In this document: piece by piece, positions 54,974 to 62,700 of the stretch | Layout of the letters: every line of letters starts with the position of its first letter | Numbering within the stretch: position 1 is the first letter of the stretch | NCBI RefSeq assembly: GCF_018417475.1 | Contig: NZ_CP054856.1 | Coordinates: 2,945,001 to 3,009,000 of the forward strand | DNA from: Novosphingobium decolorationis | GTDB lineage: Bacteria > Pseudomonadota > Alphaproteobacteria > Sphingomonadales > Sphingomonadaceae | Direction: 5' to 3' | DNA: 64,000 bases | Notes under the pieces: generated by a model | The model's database searches: none | Told to the model about the DNA's origin: nothing | The model's input: the letters and a program-made list of their open reading frames with translations, nothing else | Made by a program: the position numbers and the translations under genes

Positions 54974-56686
54974 ATGCCCTCTCGCCGCGATGCCTTAAGC
55001 GCCGGTCTTCTCCTCTCCGGAGGGCTGGCACTGGCCCCATCCGCAGGGGCGGCAGCGGCACCTTCCGGCGTGCGCACCGGGACGCCAGCCGGTCAGGACA
55101 CCGCGTCCACGCTGACGACGCCCGCAGGCCTTGTGGTCGAAACTACGGGAGGGCGCGTGCGCGGCTATGAGAGCCGTGGCATCGCGACCTTCAAGGGCAT
55201 TCCCTATGGGGCCGACACCGGGGGCGAGGGGCGCTTCCTGCCCCCGCGCAAGGTCGATCCCTGGCCCGGCACGCGCCTGTGCCTGGTGCCCGGTGCGATC
55301 TGCCCGCAGGCCGGCGAGGGCCCCTCGGCCAGCCCGATGGCCTTTCTCAATCCCGGCACGCCTTCGGTCCAGAGCGAGGACTGCCTCAACCTCAATGTCT
55401 GGACGCCTGGTACGGGCTTGGGCACGGGCACGGGCACGGGAAAGCGCCCGGTCATGGTGTGGATCCACGGGGGCAACTATTCGACGGGATCGAGCCTCGC
55501 CATCCGCGCCACCGACGGAGAGGCGCTGGCCCGGCGCGGCGACGTGGTGGTGGTCTCGGTCAACCACCGTCTCAACGCGCTGGGCTATCTGGACCTGGGT
55601 GCGCTCGGCTCCGACTCGGACTTTGCCGCCTCGGGCAATGCGGGGATGCTGGATCTTGTCCTGGCGCTTGAATGGGTGCGGGACAATATCGCGCAATTCG
55701 GGGGCGATGCGGACAACGTCACGATCTTCGGCCAGTCGGGCGGCGGGCTCAAGGTGACGACGCTCTGCGCCATGCCCGCGGCCAGGGGGCTGTTCCACAA
55801 GGCCATCGCGCAGAGCGGCTCGATCCGCCAGCTGTTCGGCCGCGAGATGACCGAGCCGCTGGCGCTCGGTCTCCTCTCCCAACTGGACGTTCCTGCCAGC
55901 GATCTTCGACAGCTCCAGTCGCTTCCGCTGGCGCAGGTGCAGGCCGCCGCACAGGCCGCGCAAGGGCAGTGGTTCGCCAAGGCGAAGCCGGGCGAGATCT
56001 GGCATCTTGTCGGCTGGGCGCCGGTGCGCGATGGCACGATCATTCCCGCCGATCCCTATAGCGTGCAAGGCCGAGCGCTCAGCGCCGATATCCCGCTCAT
56101 GGTGGGGACCGTGCGCCACGAGTTCTGCCTGACGATGTTCACGCTGGAGGCGGAGAAGCGCAGCTGGGCGGACCTGCGCGAAGGGATCGGGGCGGCGTTC
56201 CGCGATCCCGATCCGCTGATCGCGGCCTACCGCGCGGCGCATCCGGAGGAAAAACCGGTGGGCCTTCAAGCCATGATGTCGGCCGACAGCTTCAACCGCC
56301 ACAACGCGCTCGAGCAGGCGCGTGGGCAGACCGCCGCAGGCCGGGCGCCCGCCTTCCTCTACCGCTTCGACTGGATCACCCCGCAGTTCGACGGAGCGCC
56401 GCGCGCCTACCACTGCAGCGAGCTGCCACTGGTCTTCGACAGCCTCGACATCGTGCCCGAGGCGGCGGGCACGGGGCCACGCGCGAAGGCCATGGCCGCG
56501 AACGCGGCCGATGCCTGGATCGCCTTTGCCCGTACCGGCAATCCCTCGCATGCAGGGATCGGGACGTGGACGCCGCTGTCCTCGCCGCAGGATGCCGCGA
56601 CCATGGTGTTCGACGACACCTGCCGGATGGAGCGGCAGAACACCGATCTCATCGCGCGCATGCGCGATCATGCGCTCTGGCTTTAG
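54974..56686 (+). CDS. Type B carboxylesterase, Tat-exported
   Basis: A 570-residue carboxylesterase/lipase. The N-terminus MPSRRDALSAGLLLSGGLALAP is a twin-arginine signal. The oxyanion region is VMVWIHGGNYSTGSS and the nucleophile elbow is IFGQSGGG, with glutamine where most of the family have E-S-A-G. The histidine is likely in AYHCSELPLVF. A Gly-Thr-rich linker (GTGLGTGTGTGK) made from GGGCAC-type repeats lies before the active site. AGGAG lies upstream of ATG 54974. Substrate is probably an ester taken up or sensed by the divergent receptor module. Confidence 0.9.
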   Translation: MPSRRDALSAGLLLSGGLALAPSAGAAAAPSGVRTGTPAGQDTASTLTTPAGLVVETTGGRVRGYESRGIATFKGIPYGADTGGEGRFLPPRKVDPWPGTRLCLVPGAICPQAGEGPSASPMAFLNPGTPSVQSEDCLNLNVWTPGTGLGTGTGTGKRPVMVWIHGGNYSTGSSLAIRATDGEALARRGDVVVVSVNHRLNALGYLDLGALGSDSDFAASGNAGMLDLVLALEWVRDNIAQFGGDADNVTIFGQSGGGLKVTTLCAMPAARGLFHKAIAQSGSIRQLFGREMTEPLALGLLSQLDVPASDLRQLQSLPLAQVQAAAQAAQGQWFAKAKPGEIWHLVGWAPVRDGTIIPADPYSVQGRALSADIPLMVGTVRHEFCLTMFTLEAEKRSWADLREGIGAAFRDPDPLIAAYRAAHPEEKPVGLQAMMSADSFNRHNALEQARGQTAAGRAPAFLYRFDWITPQFDGAPRAYHCSELPLVFDSLDIVPEAAGTGPRAKAMAANAADAWIAFARTGNPSHAGIGTWTPLSSPQDAATMVFDDTCRMERQNTDLIARMRDHALWL

Positions 56687-56692
56687 GCCGCG

Positions 56693-59134
56693 TCAGCCAG
56701 AGGGCAGGCTCGCGCCCGGAGGCATCATGGTTCCGGGCACCGTGCGCAGGTGCAGGTCGCGCTGCGGGAAGGGGATCTCGATGTCCTCGTCGGTGAAGCG
56801 GCGGGCAATCGTGAAGTTCATGCGCGAGCCGGCCTGGAAGGCCTCGATGGCATCGGAGGCGAAGGCCTGGAGCCTGAGGTCAAGCGAACTGTCGCCAAAC
56901 CCGGACATGATCACCACGGGCTCGGGATAGGGCAGCACGCCCTCGTCCTGTGCCGCAATGTCGAGCAGGACCTCGCGCACGCGTTCGAGGTCGGTGCCGT
57001 AGGCGACCCCTATCGGCACGACCACGCGCGAGGGACCGGACGAGAAGCTGCGGTTCTTCACCACGCCCGCGATCAGCTGCGAGTTGGGGACGATGATCTG
57101 GTGGCGGTCGAAGGTCTCGATATGGGTCGAGCGCACCGCGATCTTGCGCACGATGCCCGAGTTGTCACCCACCTCGATCCAGTCGCCGACCTTCACCGGA
57201 CGCTCGATGAGAAGGAGGATGCCGCTGGTGAAGTTCTCGACCACCGACTGCAGGCCAAAGCCCAGCCCAACCGAAAGCGCGCCCGCCACGAAGGCAAGGT
57301 TGGAGAGGTCGAGCCCGGTCGTCGCGATGGCGATCAGCGCGGCGAGCGTGATCCCCAGATACCCCAGGAAGGTAAGAAGCGCAGCCTCGGCGCCCGCGTC
57401 CATCGCGAACTCGGGCAGCACCGTCACCTTGAGGAAGCGCTGCAGCCAGCGGGTGATGAAGAAGCCCAGGAAGAAGACTGCCGCAAAGGTCGCGACATCG
57501 CCGATCGAGAGGCGCACCTCGCCAAGGTCCACGCCGTTGCGCAGGAGCAGGATGCCGTCGGAAATCTCCGCGCCGCTGAAACCCCAGATCATCGCGATGA
57601 TCGGGAGCACCAGCAGCGTCAGGAGGAAACCGGCCGCCAGCGGCACGAAGTGGAGCGCGCGGCGGTAGGCGTGCAGCTTTCCGGTGGCGAGCAGGCCGGT
57701 CACCAGCGCGATCGAGCGGTGGAAGTAGATCGCGATGCCGATGACCGCGAGGCTGATCAGCGTCGAGGCGAAGAGGAAGCGCGCGAGCATGGCATAGCCC
57801 ACCAGCGCGGCAAGCACCGAGGCCGCGCCGAACAGGCGCATCAGGCGGGAGATGGGGGTGGCGAAGTCGATGGCCTCGTGGGTCGCCACGCTCTGCGCAT
57901 CGGCCTCGATCCGGGCCTTCTGGAAGGCGCTGGAGAGGTGCCACAGCAGCCATGCGCCGATCACCGCGAAGAGTGCGGAGAGGACGTGGGACACATTGGC
58001 CCCCACTGCGCCGTGGTTTTCCAGGCTGCTGAGTACCGAGATCAGCGCGAGCAGGATCGTCAGGCGCTGGATGGTGCGATTGGCGCTCGCGCCGTCCTCT
58101 TCGGGAAGCGAGATAAGGCGCAGCTGGGGGAAGGGGGAAAGGACCGCGCCCCGGCCCAGCCAACGGCCGACCGCGATAAGGCCGCCCGCCCCGATGAGGG
58201 AGGGGACGATACCCAGGACCATGTCCTTGGGCATGAGGGGCAGGAGAATCAGGAGTGCAGTGGTGACGCAAATGGCAAGAATGATGGCGAATACAACAGT
58301 GGCGCTGGCATCGAGCGCGAGCGTCCAGGCAAGCTTGCTCGCGATCGAGGTGGCCCGTGCCCGGCGCCGGTCGACAAGGGCCGAGAGCCACTTCCAGCCA
58401 AGCAGGCCAAGCATGGGCACGCCCACGATGACGGCGAGGCTCACCGCGATCATGCCTGCAATGGAGACCTCGCCCTGTTCCCGGCGAAACTCACGGGTGC
58501 GGGCCTGCGCGGTGGCATAGGCTTCCATGAGTTCACCGCCCGCGCGAATCCACTGGCGCGGGTCGAGTGGGGACACGTCGTGGGAGAAAAGGCGCTGCTT
58601 GTTCAGCGAGGCGAGGCGTGCGTCGAGCTCGGAGACCAGCACGGCGGCGCGGGCCTGTGCGTTCTGCAGGCGCAGCGTGGGGCGCATCAGCTTGCTGAGC
58701 GTGGCTTGCAGCCGGGCGCGTTCCTCGGTCACGCTTTCCGGTTCGCTTTCGCCTTCGGCGGGCGGCTCGCCCAGCCCCTCAATCTGCGCTTCGAGAATGC
58801 GCAGGTCGAGCGATCCGTCGTTGGCGAGCGCCACGGCCCGGTCACGGTCCGCGGCAAGATCGGCGCGCAGGGCGCGCAGCTGGGCGGTCTGATCGGTGTC
58901 GGGCGTGCGCTGGAGAAGGGCCTGGGCCTGACGGGTGTGTCCGGCCAGATCTTCCATGAGCGCGGCGACGGCGGCCTCGCCCTCGTCCTGCGCAGCGGCC
59001 CGGGCGGGCGGGATGCCAAGAGCCACAGCGACAGCGAGCAGAAGCAGGGCCGCAAGGCCAATGGTGCGCAGGGCGTGAAAGGAAACGAAGTCCGGGCGAA
59101 GTCCGGAGCGGACAAGATATCTGGCCGAAAGCAC
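56693..59134 (-). CDS. Large mechanosensitive channel (MscS/MscK-like, DUF3772 type)
   Basis: An 813-residue protein: signal peptide, periplasmic helical domain (about 45-190, DUF3772-like), a set of about ten membrane helices (from 205 to 580), and the MscS core. The pore helix and beta domain are marked by VAGALSVGLGFGLQSVVENFTSGILLLIERPVKVGDWIEVGDNSGIVRKI, and a C-terminal cytosolic domain follows. It relieves pressure during osmotic down-shock. Its 3' end lies six bases after the convergent esterase stop. Confidence 0.92.
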   Translation of the reverse strand: MLSARYLVRSGLRPDFVSFHALRTIGLAALLLLAVAVALGIPPARAAAQDEGEAAVAALMEDLAGHTRQAQALLQRTPDTDQTAQLRALRADLAADRDRAVALANDGSLDLRILEAQIEGLGEPPAEGESEPESVTEERARLQATLSKLMRPTLRLQNAQARAAVLVSELDARLASLNKQRLFSHDVSPLDPRQWIRAGGELMEAYATAQARTREFRREQGEVSIAGMIAVSLAVIVGVPMLGLLGWKWLSALVDRRRARATSIASKLAWTLALDASATVVFAIILAICVTTALLILLPLMPKDMVLGIVPSLIGAGGLIAVGRWLGRGAVLSPFPQLRLISLPEEDGASANRTIQRLTILLALISVLSSLENHGAVGANVSHVLSALFAVIGAWLLWHLSSAFQKARIEADAQSVATHEAIDFATPISRLMRLFGAASVLAALVGYAMLARFLFASTLISLAVIGIAIYFHRSIALVTGLLATGKLHAYRRALHFVPLAAGFLLTLLVLPIIAMIWGFSGAEISDGILLLRNGVDLGEVRLSIGDVATFAAVFFLGFFITRWLQRFLKVTVLPEFAMDAGAEAALLTFLGYLGITLAALIAIATTGLDLSNLAFVAGALSVGLGFGLQSVVENFTSGILLLIERPVKVGDWIEVGDNSGIVRKIAVRSTHIETFDRHQIIVPNSQLIAGVVKNRSFSSGPSRVVVPIGVAYGTDLERVREVLLDIAAQDEGVLPYPEPVVIMSGFGDSSLDLRLQAFASDAIEAFQAGSRMNFTIARRFTDEDIEIPFPQRDLHLRTVPGTMMPPGASLPSG

Positions 59135-59502
59135 CTGCTCTCCTCTAGGTGTATTTCGTATCAGGAACTGGACTTATGGCATCAATCTGCAATCGATGCT
59201 GCCCCTTAACTGCGTGCGGACTTGAAAAGATTGCGCGGGAGTAGGGGCAAAACGGAAGGCGCACGTTGCAGGCTTGCCGCACACACCGCATGCGGTCTTT
59301 GGCGTGTGTTGCGTGAAATCGACAGGCCGTGCCGGGAACGTCGTCTCACTTGACCCGGGCAATTGACGAACGGGGGCTTCGCGCATAGCCGGGTAGGCAC
59401 TTCCCCCATGTGTGCTACGCTTCACCCCCGAAGCCGTGGCCCGACTATCCGGCCCATCGCTGTGCGAACGCGGGCATGAGCCGCCAGACAAGGACGATAC
59501 CC
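59135..59502. other. Divergent region between the MscS-like and MlaA-like genes
   Basis: The 368-base region holds no convincing gene. It carries a perfect 12-base palindrome ACCGCATGCGGT (59285-59296), extended by flanking ACAC...GTGT bases, a possible regulatory site. No promoter motif is clear enough to name. Confidence 0.4.
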
Positions 59503-60564
59503 ATGAGCCTGACGGCCGCTGCCGCCGCGTTGATGATCGGCTCCGCCATCCCCCAGGCGGTCGCGCAGGGACCCGAGGACACGCCTGTCCCGGCCGCGCA
59601 GGAGGCAATGCCGCAAGCCGAACAGGCGCCTCTCGCCGCGCCCGAAACGGTTACGGACGAACCCGGTGCGTCCGATGCGCAAACGGGCGATCAGGGGCTC
59701 GAAGGTTCGGAAATCATCGTGACTCGCCGCCCCGGTGCGCCTCCGGGCGATCCGCTCGAGGCGATCAACGAAACCTCGTTCCAGGTCGTCCAGTCGGTTG
59801 ACAAGGCGGTCGTCGAGCCGGTCGCCAAGGCCTACAACAAGGGCATCCCGCATCCGGTGCGCGAAGGCCTGCGCAATGTCTTCTCCAACCTCCAGGAGCC
59901 GGTGGTCTTTGCGGCCTACATGCTGGAATTGAAGCCGGGCAAGGCGCTGGAGACGGCAGGGCGCTTCCTCATCAATTCGACGCTGGGCCTCGCCGGCATC
60001 ATCGATGTGGCCAAGCGCAAGCCCTTCAACCTGCCCTACCGGCCCAATGGCCTGGCCAATGTGCTGGGGTACTATGGCGTCGGGCCGGGGCCCTACATGT
60101 ATCTGCCGATCATCGGCCCGACGACGGTGCGCGACCTCATCGGCGATTCGATCGACCGGCTGGCCTCGCCCGCCATGCTGGGCAAGCCCTTTACCAAGCC
60201 CGAGGTGGCGATCCCGATGATCACGCTGGCGCAATTGGGCGAACGCGCGGCCTTCGACGACGAGATCAACCGCATCCGCGATACCGACAACCCTTACGCG
60301 ACCTATCGCGAACTCTACCTGCGCCAGCGCGAGGCCGAGATCGAGGCGCTGCACGGTCGGATCATGCCCGATGTCGTGCCGGTCTATGGCCGCATGATGC
60401 CGACCGCAGGCAGTGAGCCCCAGGATACGCCGGAGCTGATCGAAACCCCTGAGACGCCCGAGCCTGCCGCACCCGCGGCCATTGCAACGCCCGTGGAGCC
60501 GACGATCCGTTATGTCTCGGAGCCGGTCGTGCAGCCGCTGCCGGAAGGGTACGGGAACATCTAG
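59503..60564 (+). CDS. MlaA (VacJ)-family protein without lipobox
   Basis: Outer-membrane lipid-asymmetry protein (Mla pathway). The 353 residues contain a signal peptide (MSLTAAAAALMIGSAIPQAVAQ), an acidic linker of about 70 residues, and the MlaA domain: DPLEAINETSFQVVQSVDKAVVEPVAKAYNKGIPHPVREGLRNVFSNLQEP, RFLINSTLGLAGIIDVAK and LGYYGVGPGPYMYLPIIGPTTVRD. No cysteine is present, so it cannot be lipidated like MlaA of enteric bacteria. A long acidic/proline-rich C-terminal tail follows. The start could also be ATG 59476. Repeat copy D follows its stop. Confidence 0.9.
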   Translation: MSLTAAAAALMIGSAIPQAVAQGPEDTPVPAAQEAMPQAEQAPLAAPETVTDEPGASDAQTGDQGLEGSEIIVTRRPGAPPGDPLEAINETSFQVVQSVDKAVVEPVAKAYNKGIPHPVREGLRNVFSNLQEPVVFAAYMLELKPGKALETAGRFLINSTLGLAGIIDVAKRKPFNLPYRPNGLANVLGYYGVGPGPYMYLPIIGPTTVRDLIGDSIDRLASPAMLGKPFTKPEVAIPMITLAQLGERAAFDDEINRIRDTDNPYATYRELYLRQREAEIEALHGRIMPDVVPVYGRMMPTAGSEPQDTPELIETPETPEPAAPAAIATPVEPTIRYVSEPVVQPLPEGYGNI

Positions 60565-60574
60565 AAAGATGGAT

Positions 60575-60687
60575 CCGAGGGCCATCGCCCTCGGGCTCCC
60601 CGAACGGTCGACCTCACCTTCCGAGCGCGCTGTGGCTTGAGAAAGGTGAGGTCGCCGATTCCGGGGTCAAGGGGCGATGGCCCCTTG
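60575..60687 (-). repeat. 113-bp palindromic intergenic repeat, copy D
   Basis: Same 113-bp element in the same orientation as copy B. Here the inner pair of arms reads CCCCG...CGGGG where copies A and B read CCCCA...TGGGG, a compensatory change. It fills the gap between two convergent genes. Confidence 0.9.
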
Positions 60688-60697
60688 AATCGTAGCT

Positions 60698-61864
60698 TTA
60701 TTCCTTCGGCATCGTGTCGATGGCACGGCGACCCAGAGCGGGATCGTCGGTGAAGAAGCTGTCGATGCCGGTTGCGATATAGGCCTGCATCATGCGGACC
60801 GAACCTTCGTCGTGGCGCGCCGCCTCGCCGCCTTCGCCGCGGTAGTCGGTGGGCAGGAAGACGTTTTCCGGGCGGAACGTCCAGGTCGAGACCTTGAGCC
60901 CGGCAGCATGTGCGTCGCGGACCAGAGCCGTCGGCGTGCCGAGAGGGCCGGGCTTGCCGTCCATCGTGCCGAAGGGAATGATCGACTGCAGGATGGGCGA
61001 GACCCAGTCCGCATAGCCGCGAAGTTTCGCAAGGCCTTCGGGCGTGTGCATCTGGGCATAGGTCATGCCCTTGCCCGTGGGGGCCAGATCCGTCGGGCGC
61101 ACGTTCATCGGCAGGGTCAGTTGCAGCAGCTCGATGTTGCTCTGTCCTGCGATGCGGGGGCGCAGCCACTGGAGGTTGGACACCTCGAAGCTCTGCACGA
61201 TGACGGGGGCGGTCTGGAGGAAGTGGCTGGCCTCCACCGCCGCGAGGAAGCGTTCTTCCAGGGGCAGGCCGATTCCACGAAAGTAGGTCGGGTGCTTGAG
61301 TTCGGGAATGAGCCCGATGGTGCGCCCGCGTGCGGCGGCCTCGGCGCCCACGAAGTCGGCGATCTCGGCGAGTGTCAGGAGCTGGAACTGGCCGTCGTAC
61401 GTGTGGCTTTGCCCACGCATTTCAACCGGAAGGCGCTCGACTGCGCGCAGGGACTTGATCTCGTCGAGAGTGAAATCTTCGGTGAACCAGCCCGTTACGT
61501 TCTGCCCGTCGATGGTGCGCGTCGCCTTGCGATCCGCGAATTCCGGGCGCTTGGAGACGTCGGTGGTGTCGGCGATGTTGTTTTCGTGCCGGGCGATGAG
61601 CACGCCGTCCTTCGTCGCGACAAGGTCGGGCTCGACGAAGTCGGCGCCGTCCTCGATCGCCTTGGCGTAGGAGGCCAGCGTGTGCTCGGGCCGCAGCGCC
61701 GAGGAACCGCGGTGGCTGATGAGGAGGGGTTTTGCCGGGGCCGTGCGCGGGGCCGGGACGGGTGTCTGCGCCCGGGCCTCCAACGCACCAGGCGCGGCCC
61801 CCGCAAGGGCCGCGCCGGCACCGGCGCGCAGGAGGGTCCTGCGCGACAGTGTGGTGTCGTTCAT
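60698..61864 (-). CDS. glpQ: Glycerophosphodiester phosphodiesterase, Tat-exported
   Basis: Hydrolyses glycerophosphodiesters to glycerol-3-phosphate and an alcohol in the periplasm. The 388 residues start with MNDTTLSRRTLLRAGAGAAL, a twin-arginine signal. The GDPD domain has the catalytic and metal motifs LLISHRGSSALRPEHTLASY, FVEPDLVATKDGVLIARHEN, IPELKHP and the C-terminal DSFFTDDP. It is tightly followed downstream on its 3' side by repeat copy D. Its 5' side abuts the truncated receptor (2 bases). Confidence 0.93.
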   Translation of the reverse strand: MNDTTLSRRTLLRAGAGAALAGAAPGALEARAQTPVPAPRTAPAKPLLISHRGSSALRPEHTLASYAKAIEDGADFVEPDLVATKDGVLIARHENNIADTTDVSKRPEFADRKATRTIDGQNVTGWFTEDFTLDEIKSLRAVERLPVEMRGQSHTYDGQFQLLTLAEIADFVGAEAAARGRTIGLIPELKHPTYFRGIGLPLEERFLAAVEASHFLQTAPVIVQSFEVSNLQWLRPRIAGQSNIELLQLTLPMNVRPTDLAPTGKGMTYAQMHTPEGLAKLRGYADWVSPILQSIIPFGTMDGKPGPLGTPTALVRDAHAAGLKVSTWTFRPENVFLPTDYRGEGGEAARHDEGSVRMMQAYIATGIDSFFTDDPALGRRAIDTMPKE

Positions 61865-61866
61865 GT

Positions 61867-62700
61867 TCAGATACCTGCGGTGAAGGTCAGGAACCACTGG
61901 CGCGGGGCCAGCGGGTAGGTGGCGTAGGAGGCCGTCGGACGGCCGACGCTGATGGTCGAGGCGCCCTTCTCGTCGAACAGGTTGGTCACGTTGAGCGAGA
62001 CCGAGGCCTTTTCGAGCGGGATGTAGCCGGCAAGGTCGAAGGCAATGCGGGCGTTGGCCATGTAGTAGGAGTCGACCACGCCGTCGTTGGTGTAGGTGGC
62101 GTAGCGCTTGCCGATGTACTGGCCCTCGATCTGCGCATCGATCGGGCCGAAGTTGGCCGAGATCATGGTCTTGTTCATCCACTTCGGGCTGCCCGGGACC
62201 TGCTTGCCGTCGGTTGCGAAGACGTTCGTGCCATCGGTGTAGTCGCTACCATAGCGCGAGCTGTTGAACGAGAACGCGTTGTAGATCGAGAAGATCGAGC
62301 CCAGGCCCAGCGTGATCGAGGCATCGACGCCGTCGGTCTTCACGCCGCCCACGTTGAACAGCGTGCTGGTGCCGCCGGTGATCGAGCCGCCGCCAAGGCC
62401 GCCGACCGTCGTGCTGATCGAAAGCAGGCGGTTGGAGAAGTCGACGTGGTAATAGTTGATCTGCGCGTCGAGCGAGCTGAGGAACGAGCCGGGGAACACG
62501 TGGTGGCTGCGCAGGCCCGCTTCGTAGGTCCAGGACGTTTCGGGACGGCCCACATCCTTGAAGTAGTCGAACGCGGCCTGGCTGCCTTGGCCCCACGGCG
62601 CGGTGCCGAAGTTGCGCATGTTCTTCTGGATGTTGAAGTAGATTTCCTCGGTGCCGTTGAAATCGTAACGCGCGCCAATGGCGTGAGAACGGCGGAGCAA
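61867..62700 (-). pseudogene. C-terminal remnant of a TonB-dependent receptor, cut at the IS21 end
   Basis: About 270 residues of an outer-membrane receptor barrel: ARYDFNGTEEIYFNIQKNMRNF, ETSWTYEAGLRSHHV, then beta-strand-rich sequence ending in the receptor's typical C-terminal APRQWFLTFTAGI. The signal peptide, plug and half of the barrel are missing. Upstream of about 62690 the similarity to receptors stops and the sequence belongs to the IS21-like element. No start codon with a ribosome site is seen. The remaining part stays intact in frame, suggesting a fairly recent event. glpQ follows two bases after its stop, so the receptor-glpQ operon has lost its head. Confidence 0.85.

Noticed and set aside
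55410-55445. GGGCAC-type short tandem repeat in the esterase gene
   Set aside because: Only about three units; it encodes a flexible Gly-Thr linker and is not enough to propose phase variation.
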